64,000 nt of DNA from Prevotella melaninogenica (lineage in GTDB: Bacteria; Bacteroidota; Bacteroidia; Bacteroidales; Bacteroidaceae). The translations under genes were made by a program, and so were the position numbers. The notes beneath the pieces are model-generated. The model saw nothing but the letters and a program-made list of their open reading frames with translations. It had not been told where the DNA came from and ran no database searches. Positions 42,859 to 51,856 of the stretch are shown here, piece after piece (within the stretch, counting starts at the first letter, position 1; the number at the start of each line of letters is the position of its first letter). The stretch covers positions 476,147 to 540,146 of the forward strand of contig NZ_CP054011.1 of NCBI RefSeq assembly GCF_013267595.1, given 5' to 3'.

Positions 42859-43209
42859 ATGTATTTCACACTTTTTGTTACCGTTTTGATAACGGCCGCA
42901 TTCTTGGTAGTAGCAGCTTATGCTATTGCTAAATGGATTGGTCCGCGTTCATATAATCCGGCGAAGGGTGAGCCTTATGAGTGTGGTATCCCGACTTACG
43001 GAACCTCTTGGTTGCCAGTGCATATCGGTTACTACTTCTTTGCCATTCTTTTCTTGATGTTTGACGTGGAAACCGTATTCCTTTATCCTTGGGCTGTTGT
43101 TGTAAAAACATTTGGACCTCTCGCACTTGCTACGATTGGTTTCTTTATGTTGGTATTAGTATTTGGTCTTGCGTATGCTTGGCGGAAAGGAGCACTTGAA
43201 TGGAAATAA
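42859..43209 (+). CDS. nuoA: Complex I subunit A
   Basis: A 116-residue inner-membrane subunit with three transmembrane helices (residues about 2-24, 60-80, 88-108) of the proton-pumping NADH:quinone oxidoreductase-like complex, located near the quinone site. The conserved loop [14 protein letters not shown] (Cys in loop 1) and [15 protein letters not shown] (Asp and Glu) are present. First gene of the ten-gene nuo operon, and it overlaps nuoB by 10 nt. Confidence 0.95.
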   Translation: MYFTLFVTVLITAAFLVVAAYAIAKWIGPRSYNPAKGEPYECGIPTYGTSWLPVHIGYYFFAILFLMFDVETVFLYPWAVVVKTFGPLALATIGFFMLVLVFGLAYAWRKGALEWK

Positions 43210-44126
43210 GAAAGCCAAAAATCAAGTCTCTTCCATACGATGAATGGAAAGACAATGACACGCTTAGCAAAATGGCAAGCGAATTGAACGATGGTGGAAC
43301 AAACCTCGTTCTCGGTAACTTGGATCAACTTATCAACTGGGGGCGTAGTAACTCTCTCTGGTCACTTACCTTTGCAACATCATGTTGTGGTATTGAGTTT
43401 ATGTCTGTTGGATGTGCGCGTTATGACTTCTCACGTTTCGGTTTTGAGGTAACACGTAACTCTCCACGTCAGGCTGACTTGATAATGTGTGCTGGTACTA
43501 TCACAAACAAGATGGCTCCAGCTTTAAAGCGTTTGTATGACCAGATGGCTGAGCCTAAGTATGTAATTGCTGTTGGTGGTTGTGCTATCTCTGGTGGTCC
43601 ATTCAAGGATAGTTATCATGTGATGCGTGGTATCGATGAGATTATCCCTGTGGATGTTTATATCCCAGGTTGCCCTCCACGTCCAGAGGCTATTATCTAT
43701 GGTATGATGCAGCTTCAACGTAAGGTGAAGGTTGAGAAATTCTTTGGTGGTGTAAACCACAAGCAGTCTACTGAGGAGCGTGAGTTGGGCAAGAGTAATG
43801 CCGAACTTATCTTTAGTGAGAAGTTAGGTATCAACCCTGAAGAGATTAAGGAGAAGCGTGAAGCAGCTTGGAATGAAGCTAAAAATCCTGCTCCAAAGCC
43901 TGCACGTCCTGTTGTGAAGCCTACAGCTGCCGCTGTGAAACCAGCTGATGTTTCTGCTAAACCTGCAGAAGCTGCTACTACTTCTTCTGAGCCTGTTGCT
44001 CCAAAGAAAGATACGATTGTCGTTAACCAGCCAGTGACACAAGAAGATGTTGAGAAGTTGGGCAAGGAAATCGATCAGATTGATGCAACAAGTAAGGCTG
44101 CAGATGAGACAGCTACTAACAATTAA
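43200..44126 (+). CDS. nuoB: Complex I subunit B with a long Ala/Pro/Lys-rich tail
   Basis: A 308-residue cytosol-facing subunit holding the terminal 4Fe-4S cluster N2 that reduces quinone. The ligands are visible: the tandem Cys in [18 protein letters not shown] and [10 protein letters not shown]. The conserved domain ends near residue 185. The last about 110 residues are a low-complexity tail of Ala, Pro, Lys, Val, Thr and Glu ([20 protein letters not shown], then [16 protein letters not shown]), ending in an acidic helix. Ordinary NuoB proteins are about 160-220 residues, so this tail is an unusual addition of unknown purpose. It overlaps nuoA by 10 nt. Confidence 0.93.
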   Translation: MEIRKPKIKSLPYDEWKDNDTLSKMASELNDGGTNLVLGNLDQLINWGRSNSLWSLTFATSCCGIEFMSVGCARYDFSRFGFEVTRNSPRQADLIMCAGTITNKMAPALKRLYDQMAEPKYVIAVGGCAISGGPFKDSYHVMRGIDEIIPVDVYIPGCPPRPEAIIYGMMQLQRKVKVEKFFGGVNHKQSTEERELGKSNAELIFSEKLGINPEEIKEKREAAWNEAKNPAPKPARPVVKPTAAAVKPADVSAKPAEAATTSSEPVAPKKDTIVVNQPVTQEDVEKLGKEIDQIDATSKAADETATNN

Positions 44127-44144
44127 TATATAAGGTACGCGAGA

Positions 44145-45719
44145 ATGAAATTAGAAAATAAAGAATTCGGTTTTGATAGCTTTGCTTCAGAAATGGCAAA
44201 GCTGAAGAATGAGAAGCATTTCGATTACCTTGTAACTGTTGTCGGCGAAGACTTTGGTGCAGAGGAAGGTCTTGGATGTATTTATATTCTTGAGAATACA
44301 AATACACACGAGCGTTGTTCTGTAAAGCAGCTTGCAAAGAAGGTAGGAGAGGAGCATGTTATTCCTTCTGTCTACAATATTTGGGCTGATGCTGACTTGT
44401 TAGAGCGCGAGGTCTATGACTTCTATGGTGTTAAGTTCCTTGGTCACCCAGACATGCGTCGTCTCTACTTGAGAAACGACTTTAAGGGTTATCCACTCCG
44501 TAAGGATTATAACATGGATCCTGCTAAGAACATGTATACTACGGAGGATGATGTAGAACTTGATACAACTACAGAGTGGAATCTTAATAACAATGGTGAA
44601 CTTGTTGGTACACAGCGTCCGCTGTTTACTGATGATAACTTCGTTGTGAATATTGGCCCTCAGCACCCTTCTACACACGGTGTGCTTCGTCTGCAGACGG
44701 TGTTAGATGGTGAGACGGTAACCAAGATCTATCCACACTTGGGTTATATTCATCGTGGTATCGAGAAACTGTGTGAACAGTTCACATATCCTCAGACCTT
44801 GGCATTGACTGATCGTATGAACTATTTGTCAGCAATGATGCACCGTCATGCGCTCGTTGGCGTTATTGAGGAAGGTATGGGCATTGAATTGTCAGAACGC
44901 ATCCTCTACATCCGTACAATTATGGATGAGTTGCAGCGTATTGATAATCACCTCCTTTATACATCTTGTTGTGCTCAGGACTTGGGTGCACTCACTGCTT
45001 TCCTATATGGTATGCGAGATCGTGAGCATGTCTTGAACGTTATGGAGGAGACAACAGGTGGTCGTCTGATTCAGAACTACTATAGAATAGGTGGTTTGCA
45101 GGCTGATATTGATCCAGACTTTGTTTCAAATGTTAAGGAACTCTGCAAGTACCTACGTCCAATGGTTCAAGAGTATCTTGATGTCTTTGGTGATAATGTC
45201 ATTACCCATGAGCGTTTCCGTAATGTTGGTGTTATGGATGAGCAGGATTGTATCAGCTATGGTGTGACTGGTCCTGCTGGTAGAGCAAGTGGTTGGAAGA
45301 ATGATGTTCGTAAGAATCATCCATATGCTATGTATGATAAGGTTAACTTTGAGCAGATTACCTTGACTCATGGTGATTCTATGGATCGTTACTATTGCCA
45401 TATTCAGGAGATTTATCAGAGTCTCAATATTATTGAGCAGTTGATTGACAATATTCCTGAGGGTGAGTTCTATATTAAGCAGAAGCCAATCATCAAGGTT
45501 CCTGAGGGACAGTGGTACTTTGCTGTTGAGGGTGCAAGTGGTGAGTTTGGTGCTTATCTGGATTCACGTGGTGACAAGACTGCATATCGTTTGAAGTTCC
45601 GTCCTATGGGTTTGACACTTGTTGGTGCTATGGATAAGATGTTGCGTGGTCAGAAGATTGCCGACTTGGTGACTACTGGTGCTGCGCTTGACTTCGTTAT
45701 TCCAGATATTGACCGCTAA
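44145..45719 (+). CDS. nuoCD: Complex I fused subunit C/D
   Basis: A 524-residue fusion. Residues about 1-130 are the NuoC (30-kDa) domain, with NIWADADLLEREVYDFYGV and HPDMRRLYLRNDFKGYPLRK. Residues about 160-524 are the NuoD (49-kDa) domain, with VNIGPQHPSTHGVLRL, YIHRGIEKLCE, LTDRMNYLSAMMH, the quinone-pocket region GVTGPAGRASG and a C-terminal VIPDIDR. NuoD helps to form the quinone cavity with NuoB. Fusion of C and D is common in several lineages. The nickel-binding cysteines of the ancestral hydrogenase are absent, as expected. Confidence 0.95.
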   Translation: MKLENKEFGFDSFASEMAKLKNEKHFDYLVTVVGEDFGAEEGLGCIYILENTNTHERCSVKQLAKKVGEEHVIPSVYNIWADADLLEREVYDFYGVKFLGHPDMRRLYLRNDFKGYPLRKDYNMDPAKNMYTTEDDVELDTTTEWNLNNNGELVGTQRPLFTDDNFVVNIGPQHPSTHGVLRLQTVLDGETVTKIYPHLGYIHRGIEKLCEQFTYPQTLALTDRMNYLSAMMHRHALVGVIEEGMGIELSERILYIRTIMDELQRIDNHLLYTSCCAQDLGALTAFLYGMRDREHVLNVMEETTGGRLIQNYYRIGGLQADIDPDFVSNVKELCKYLRPMVQEYLDVFGDNVITHERFRNVGVMDEQDCISYGVTGPAGRASGWKNDVRKNHPYAMYDKVNFEQITLTHGDSMDRYYCHIQEIYQSLNIIEQLIDNIPEGEFYIKQKPIIKVPEGQWYFAVEGASGEFGAYLDSRGDKTAYRLKFRPMGLTLVGAMDKMLRGQKIADLVTTGAALDFVIPDIDR

Positions 45720-45763
45720 CAAGGTTATCATTAAAGTAATCAATTAAGAATTAAAATCATACT

Positions 45764-46855
45764 ATGTTCGATTTTAGAATAGTAACAACATGGTTCGATG
45801 AGTTACTCCGCGTCACTTGTGGCTTGAGTAATTTCTGGACCGTTCTGATTGAGTGCGTTGCGGTGGGACTGGCAATACTTCTTGCTTATGCTTTGCTTGC
45901 AATTGTGCTTATCTTTATGGAGCGTAAGGTCTGCGCCTACTTCCAGTGCCGTATTGGTCCTGTCAGAGTAGGATGGTGGGGTACCTTACAGGTCTTTGCT
46001 GACGTATTGAAGATGTTGATTAAGGAAATCTTTGCTGTTGATAAGGCTGATAAACTGCTTTATTACTTGGCGCCATTCCTTGTAATTATTGCATCTGTCG
46101 GTACATTCTCTTTCCTTCCTTGGAATAAGGGAGCTCATATCCTTGATTTCAATGTCGGTATTTTCCTTGTAACAGCCATTAGCTCTATTGGTGTTATTGG
46201 TGTGTTTATTGCAGGATGGGGTAGTAACAACAAGTATTCTGTTCTTTCTGCTATGCGTGGTGCCGTACAGATGATATCATACGAGTTGTCATTAGGTATC
46301 TGTTTGATTTCAGCAGTTATTCTGACTGGTACTATGCAGATCTCAGGTATTGTTGAAGCACAGACAGGTCCTTTGCAGTGGTTGATCGTACAGGGACATG
46401 TTCCTGCTACTTTGGCTTTCCTCGTATTCTGTGTTGCTGGTAATGCAGAGGCTAACCGTGGTCCATTTGACTTGGCAGAAGCTGAGAGTGAGTTGACTGC
46501 AGGTTACCATACAGAGTATAGTGGTATGGGATTTGGTTTTTATTACTTGGCAGAGTACCTTAATCTATTTGTTGTAGCAGGTATTGCAACTACTGTATTC
46601 TTAGGTGGTTGGGCTCCTTTGAACATTGGATTAGATGGCTTTGATGCTATTATGAATTATATTCCAGGTCTTGTTTGGTTCCTTGGTAAGACATTCACAG
46701 TAGTATTCTTGCTGATGTGGATTAAGTGGACATTCCCACGTCTCCGTATCGATCAGATTCTGAAATTAGAGTGGAAGTATCTTATGCCACTATCATTGGT
46801 TATCCTTGTGTTGATGACGGTGTGTGTTGCATTCGGTTGGACGATTCACTATTAA
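45764..46855 (+). CDS. nuoH: Complex I subunit H
   Basis: A 363-residue inner-membrane subunit with about eight transmembrane helices that connects the quinone site to the antiporter-like subunits. Conserved segments are MERKVCAYFQCRIGPVRVG, FADVLKMLIKE, GWGSNNKYSVLSAMRGAVQM, ISYELSLG, and the quinone-channel loop NRGPFDLAEAESELTAGYHT, with its cluster of Glu residues. Length is normal for the family. It sits 44 bp after nuoCD, in the standard order. Confidence 0.95.
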   Translation: MFDFRIVTTWFDELLRVTCGLSNFWTVLIECVAVGLAILLAYALLAIVLIFMERKVCAYFQCRIGPVRVGWWGTLQVFADVLKMLIKEIFAVDKADKLLYYLAPFLVIIASVGTFSFLPWNKGAHILDFNVGIFLVTAISSIGVIGVFIAGWGSNNKYSVLSAMRGAVQMISYELSLGICLISAVILTGTMQISGIVEAQTGPLQWLIVQGHVPATLAFLVFCVAGNAEANRGPFDLAEAESELTAGYHTEYSGMGFGFYYLAEYLNLFVVAGIATTVFLGGWAPLNIGLDGFDAIMNYIPGLVWFLGKTFTVVFLLMWIKWTFPRLRIDQILKLEWKYLMPLSLVILVLMTVCVAFGWTIHY

Positions 46856-46867
46856 TGGTTAAAGAGA

Positions 46868-47404
46868 ATGGAAGATAAAAAACAATCATATTTTGGTGAG
46901 GTCGGGAGCGCACTCAAGACACTTGCTACGGGTATGAAGGTGACCATGAAGGAATACTTCACACCAAAGTCTACCGAGCAGTATCCTGAGAATCGCAAGA
47001 CAACCCTTCACGTAGCCAAGCGTCACCGTGGCCGTTTGGTCTTCAAGCGTGACGAAGAAAAGAATCACAAGTGTACTGCTTGTACAATGTGTGAGAAGGC
47101 TTGTCCTAATGGTACTATCAAGATTCTTTCTGAGATGGTTACCAACGAAGAGACAGGTAAGAAGAAGAAACAGCTCGTTGATTATGAGTATGACTTAGGC
47201 GATTGCATGTTCTGTGAGTTGTGTGTTAATGCCTGCAACTTCGATGCAATTGAGTTTACGAATGATTTCGAGAATGCTGTCTTCGACCGTTCTAAGTTAA
47301 TCCTTCACCTTGACAAGGAAGTATATGAAGGAGGTTCACTGCCAGGTCTTATCGACGGTGGTGCAGACTGGAAGGTAGGAACATTCAATACTAAAAAGAA
47401 ATAA
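46868..47404 (+). CDS. nuoI: Complex I subunit I
   Basis: A 178-residue ferredoxin-like peripheral subunit carrying two 4Fe-4S clusters (N6a, N6b). The motifs are CTACTMCEKACPNGTIKI (residues about 69-86) and CMFCELCVNACNFDAIEF (about 116-133). In the second the usual Pro after the fourth Cys is Asn, which does not affect ligation. In complexes without NuoEFG this subunit is the probable entry point for electrons from a soluble donor such as ferredoxin (inference from 11-subunit complexes). Confidence 0.94.
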   Translation: MEDKKQSYFGEVGSALKTLATGMKVTMKEYFTPKSTEQYPENRKTTLHVAKRHRGRLVFKRDEEKNHKCTACTMCEKACPNGTIKILSEMVTNEETGKKKKQLVDYEYDLGDCMFCELCVNACNFDAIEFTNDFENAVFDRSKLILHLDKEVYEGGSLPGLIDGGADWKVGTFNTKKK

Positions 47405-47416
47405 AGGTTTAGAGAT

Positions 47417-47956
47417 ATGGCAAGATTAATTATGTTTGCGGTTCTCGCCGTTATTATACTGGCTTCAGCCGTATTCTGCGTGTCGACGAAGCGTATCATG
47501 CGAGCTGCAACAGCATTGCTGTTTGTGCTCTTTGGCGTTGCAGGTCTCTACTTCCTGCTCGATTACACATTCCTTGGTGCTGCCCAAATCAGTATTTATG
47601 CTGGTGGTATCACAATGATGTACATTTTCGCTATTCAGTTAGTAAGTAAGCGTACATTGCAGGGTCTTTCTGAGCGTTGGTTAGGAAAGCGTACTTTCCT
47701 TGCAGCCTTCATTGCTTTAGTTGGTTTTGGTACAGTAATCCTTGTTCTGTTAAAGAATCAAGTTCTGCGTCACACTGTAGTGAACGGTGATTCTTTATCA
47801 AATGAAGTTACAATGGAAACCATCGGTCGTAATTTGATGACAGCCAATAAGTATGGTTATGTTCTCCCATTTGAGTTCATCTCTGTATTCCTTTTGGCTT
47901 GTATCATTGGTGGCTTAGTTATATTGAATAACAAAAAGAAGGAGGAAAGCAAATGA
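47417..47956 (+). CDS. nuoJ: Complex I subunit J
   Basis: A 179-residue membrane subunit with five transmembrane helices. The conserved region YFLLDYTFLGAAQISIYAGG then ITMMYIFAIQLVSKR matches the ND6-like helix 3 with its pi-bulge, which takes part in coupling. The C-terminal helix is FEFISVFLLACIIGGLVIL. Its stop overlaps the nuoK start by 4 nt (ATGA). Confidence 0.93.
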   Translation: MARLIMFAVLAVIILASAVFCVSTKRIMRAATALLFVLFGVAGLYFLLDYTFLGAAQISIYAGGITMMYIFAIQLVSKRTLQGLSERWLGKRTFLAAFIALVGFGTVILVLLKNQVLRHTVVNGDSLSNEVTMETIGRNLMTANKYGYVLPFEFISVFLLACIIGGLVILNNKKKEESK

Positions 47957-48261
47957 TACCAGTAGGATATTTCTTTGTCCTTAGTGGACTATTGTTCTTT
48001 ATCGGAGTGTTTGGTTTTGTAACCCGTCGCAACCTTGTTGCAATGCTTATCTCCGTAGAGTTAGTTCTCAATAGCGTAGATATTAACTTTGCTGCGTTCA
48101 ACCGTCTACTTTTCCCTGATGGATATGAGGGTATGTTTTTTACGCTCTTCTCTATCGGTGTAAGTGCTGCTGAATCAGCTGTTGCACTCGCTATTATCAT
48201 CAATGTTTACCGTCATTTCCACAGCGATCAGGTGAACAGTATTGAAAATATGAAATTATAA
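47953..48261 (+). CDS. nuoK: Complex I subunit K
   Basis: A 102-residue membrane subunit with three helices. The conserved Glu residues needed for proton transfer are visible in LISVELVLNSVDINF and SAAESAVALAIIINVYRH. Length and pattern match the ND4L family. Overlaps nuoJ by 4 nt. Confidence 0.94.
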   Translation: MIPVGYFFVLSGLLFFIGVFGFVTRRNLVAMLISVELVLNSVDINFAAFNRLLFPDGYEGMFFTLFSIGVSAAESAVALAIIINVYRHFHSDQVNSIENMKL

Positions 48262-48273
48262 AGAGAAACAAAT

Positions 48274-50328
48274 ATGTTTGATTACGCATTTTTGATACTT
48301 CTTCTCCCGTTCCTAAGCGCTGTTGTGCTTGGCTTGTTCGGTATGAAGATGCCTCGCAAGGTCGCTGGTATAATCGGCACCTGTATGTTGGGAACACTAT
48401 TTGTGCTTAGCCTCTACACTGCTTACCATTATTTCTTCTATACTGGTGAGTATACAGCTATGGGCGAGACCTTCAATGTAACTGATGGTCGTTTGGCAAA
48501 TGGTACATACCCAACTGTTACAGTCTTCAACATTACATGGTTGAAGTTTACTGAACTTTTGACTTTTAACATTGGTTTCCGTCTTTCTCCAATCAGTGTG
48601 ATGATGTTAATCGTCATTACGACTGTCAGCTTGATGGTTCACATCTATTCATTCGGTTATATGGCTGAACGTGATGAGAATTATAAGTTTGAGGAGTATG
48701 AGCACGGCTTCCAGCGTTTCTATGCCTACCTATCACTCTTTACGATGTCAATGCTTGGCCTTGTAGTGGCAACTAATATTTTCCAGATGTATCTCTTCTG
48801 GGAGTTGGTAGGTGTATGTTCATATCTGTTGATTGGATTCTATTATCCAAAGCATACTGCAGTTCATGCCAGCAAGAAGGCTTTTATTGTCACACGTTTT
48901 GCTGACTTGTTCTTCTTGATTGGTATTTTGTTCTTCAGCTTCTATGTTGGCACATTCAACTATGATCTTAATGTTAATCCAGGTCTTGCTGAGACACTGA
49001 ATGGCTTGGCTAAGAACCCACATTTGACTTGGGTACTCCCAACAGCTCTTTTCTTGATGTTCATTGGTGGTGCAGGTAAGTCAGCAATGTTCCCATTGCA
49101 TATCTGGTTGCCAGATGCTATGGAGGGCCCAACACCTGTATCTGCATTGATTCACGCAGCTACGATGGTTGTTGCTGGTGTATTCCAGGTTGCATCATTG
49201 TTACCAATCTATGTACAGTTTGGTGCACAGGAGCAACTCCATTGGATTGCTTGGATTGCAGCATTTACAGCCTTCTATGCAGCAGCAGTAGCTTGTGCTC
49301 AGCGTGATATTAAGCGTGGTTTGGCATTCTCTACTATCTCACAGATTGCTTATATGCTTGTTGCGCTTGGTGTTTGCTTCTATGAGAAGGAGCACGGTTC
49401 ATTCTATAGTGCAGAATATCTCCACCATGGTGGTCTCGGCTATATGGCAGCAATGTTCCACCTCTTCACTCATGCAATGTTCAAGGCTCTGCTCTTCCTT
49501 TGCTCTGGTGCTATTATTGTTATCATTGGTAGCAACTTCAAGGAGTATATGGGTGGATTACACAAATACATGCCAATTACGAATATCTGTTTCTTGATTG
49601 GTTGCTTGGCAATTGCAGGTATTCCTCCATTTGCAGGTTTCTTCTCTAAGGATGAGATTATCTCAGCATGTAATGCACTTCCTGGTGTAGAAGGACAGGC
49701 TTTAAAGTGGATTATGACACTTGTAGCTGGTATGACAGCATTCTACATGTTCCGTCTCTACTACGTAATCTTCTGGGGTGAGTCTTACTATGAGCAGGAC
49801 CCAGAGAACCGTCGTCGTCCACAGGAAGTTCCTTTCGTTATGTGGGGTCCATTGGTATTCCTCGCAATTATTTCTATCACTGCAGGTTGGATTCCATTTG
49901 GTCACTTTGTAAGTGCTAACGGTCTCAACTACGATATCCACCTTGATTGGAGCATCGCAACTACCAGTATTATTGCAGCAGTTATCGGTATCGCACTTGC
50001 AACTTGGATGTACATGGGCAAGAAGCAGCCTGTTGCTGATGCTTTGCAGCGTACATTCCCACGTTTGCACAAGGCTGCCCTCAACAGATTCTATATTGAT
50101 AATGCATGGCAGTTCTTTACACACAAGATCGTATTCCGTTGCTTCTCTATTCCAATCGCATGGTTCGACCGCCACGTTATCGATGGTACGTTTAACTTCA
50201 TGGCTTGGGGTACACAGGAGGCTGGTGAGTCTATCCGTTCATGGCAGAGTGGCGATGTTCGTCAGTATGCCGTATGGTTCATCACTGGTACTGTAGCATT
50301 AACATTAGTATTACTTTGCTTGATTTAA
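48274..50328 (+). CDS. nuoL: Complex I subunit L (antiporter-like)
   Basis: A 684-residue inner-membrane subunit with about 16 helices that carries one proton channel and, at its C terminus, the long lateral helix that spans the other antiporter-like subunits. Conserved segments are YLFWELVGVCSYLLIGFYYP (essential Glu), GGAGKSAMFPLHIWLPDAME (essential Lys), PTPVSALIHAATMVVAGVFQ, CAQRDIKRGLAFSTISQI and FLFTHAMFKALLFLCSGAII. The region around residues 560-684 contains the lateral helix and final anchor. Confidence 0.95.
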   Translation: MFDYAFLILLLPFLSAVVLGLFGMKMPRKVAGIIGTCMLGTLFVLSLYTAYHYFFYTGEYTAMGETFNVTDGRLANGTYPTVTVFNITWLKFTELLTFNIGFRLSPISVMMLIVITTVSLMVHIYSFGYMAERDENYKFEEYEHGFQRFYAYLSLFTMSMLGLVVATNIFQMYLFWELVGVCSYLLIGFYYPKHTAVHASKKAFIVTRFADLFFLIGILFFSFYVGTFNYDLNVNPGLAETLNGLAKNPHLTWVLPTALFLMFIGGAGKSAMFPLHIWLPDAMEGPTPVSALIHAATMVVAGVFQVASLLPIYVQFGAQEQLHWIAWIAAFTAFYAAAVACAQRDIKRGLAFSTISQIAYMLVALGVCFYEKEHGSFYSAEYLHHGGLGYMAAMFHLFTHAMFKALLFLCSGAIIVIIGSNFKEYMGGLHKYMPITNICFLIGCLAIAGIPPFAGFFSKDEIISACNALPGVEGQALKWIMTLVAGMTAFYMFRLYYVIFWGESYYEQDPENRRRPQEVPFVMWGPLVFLAIISITAGWIPFGHFVSANGLNYDIHLDWSIATTSIIAAVIGIALATWMYMGKKQPVADALQRTFPRLHKAALNRFYIDNAWQFFTHKIVFRCFSIPIAWFDRHVIDGTFNFMAWGTQEAGESIRSWQSGDVRQYAVWFITGTVALTLVLLCLI

Positions 50329-50332
50329 AGAA

Positions 50333-51844
50333 ATGAGTTGGATATTAACTGTATTTGTAATTATCCCCGTCCTGATGCTTTTCGCTCTTTGGGTAGCGAA
50401 GAATGATAATCAGGTACGCGGTGTGATGGTAGCCGGCTCTACGGCACTTTTGGTAGGTGCAATCTGGCTGACTGTTTATTTCGTTCAACAGCGCAACGCA
50501 GGTAATCATGATGCGATGCTGTTGACAAACTCCGTAATGTGGTTTAAGCCTCTAAATATTGCCTTCTCGGTAGGTGTAGATGGTATCTCTGTCGTAATGA
50601 TTCTGCTTTCTGCAATCATTGTCTTCACAGGTACTTTTGCCAGCTGGCAGCTTGAACCAATGAAGAAAGAATACTTCCTTTGGTTTGTACTCTTGTCTTC
50701 AGGTGTATTTGGCTTCTTTATCTCTACGGATATGTTCACCATGTTCATGTTCTATGAGGTTGCGCTGATTCCAATGTACCTCCTCATCGGTGTATGGGGT
50801 ACTGGTCCTAAGGAGTATTCAGCAATGAAGCTTACCTTGATGTTGATGGGTGGTTCTGCTCTCTTAGTACTCGGTATCCTTGGTATCTACTACTTTAGTG
50901 GTGCTACCACAATGGATGTAATGGAGTTAGCACGTATGCATGCTATGCCTAAGAACATTCAGAACATCTTCTTCCCATTGGTGTTTATTGGTTTTGGTGT
51001 ACTCGGTGCATTGTTCCCATTCCACACATGGTCTCCTGACGGTCACGCTTCAGCGCCTACAGCAGTATCAATGCTCCACGCTGGTGTATTGATGAAACTT
51101 GGTGGCTACGGTTGTTTGCGTATTGCAATGTTCCTTATGCCTGATGCATTGGAGATGTGGGCACCAGTATTCCTTGTGTTGACAACAATCTCTGTAGTAT
51201 ATGGTGCACTTTCAGCTTGTGTACAGACTGACTTGAAGTATATCAATGCTTATTCTTCAGTTTCACACTGTGGTATGGTACTCTTTGCTTTGGTTATGAC
51301 CACGCAGACAGCTATCACAGGTGCAATCCTCCAGATGCTTTCACACGGTTTGATGACAGCCTTGTTCTTTGCATGTATCGGTATGATTTATCACCGTGCA
51401 GGAACACGTGATGTTCGTTACCTTGGTGGTCTTATGAAGGTTATTCCATTCTTGGCTGTATCTTATGTAGTAGCAGGTCTTGCTAACCTTGGTTTGCCAG
51501 GTTTCTCAGGCTTTGTTGCCGAGATGACAATCTTCGTAGGTTCATTTGAGAATACAGGTACATTCCATCGTGTAGCAACAATCATTGCTTGTACAGCAAT
51601 TGTAATCACAGCTGTTTACATCTTACGAGTGGTAGGAAAGATTCTCTTCCAGAAAATTCCAAACAAGAAGTTCTATGAGTTACATGATGCTACATGGGAC
51701 GAGCGATTCGCTATCGGCTGTCTAATCTTCTGCGTTGCAGGTTTAGGTCTCTGCCCACTCTTCTTTGAGAATATGATTATGGACGCAGTTCATCCTATCT
51801 TTGATCACATCTTCACATATATACCAAATTTGGGTAATCTTTAA
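50333..51844 (+). CDS. nuoM: Complex I subunit M (antiporter-like)
   Basis: A 503-residue inner-membrane subunit with about 14 helices. The channel residues lie in MFTMFMFYEVALIPMYLLIG (Glu) and LFPFHTWSPDGHASAPTAVS, followed by MLHAGVLMKLGGYGCLRI (Lys), and LKYINAYSSVSHCGMVLF. The C-terminal segment reads LPGFSGFVAEMTIFVGSF. Only 4 bp separate it from nuoL. Standard length and order. Confidence 0.95.
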   Translation: MSWILTVFVIIPVLMLFALWVAKNDNQVRGVMVAGSTALLVGAIWLTVYFVQQRNAGNHDAMLLTNSVMWFKPLNIAFSVGVDGISVVMILLSAIIVFTGTFASWQLEPMKKEYFLWFVLLSSGVFGFFISTDMFTMFMFYEVALIPMYLLIGVWGTGPKEYSAMKLTLMLMGGSALLVLGILGIYYFSGATTMDVMELARMHAMPKNIQNIFFPLVFIGFGVLGALFPFHTWSPDGHASAPTAVSMLHAGVLMKLGGYGCLRIAMFLMPDALEMWAPVFLVLTTISVVYGALSACVQTDLKYINAYSSVSHCGMVLFALVMTTQTAITGAILQMLSHGLMTALFFACIGMIYHRAGTRDVRYLGGLMKVIPFLAVSYVVAGLANLGLPGFSGFVAEMTIFVGSFENTGTFHRVATIIACTAIVITAVYILRVVGKILFQKIPNKKFYELHDATWDERFAIGCLIFCVAGLGLCPLFFENMIMDAVHPIFDHIFTYIPNLGNL

Positions 51845-51856
51845 TAAACTGGCGAA

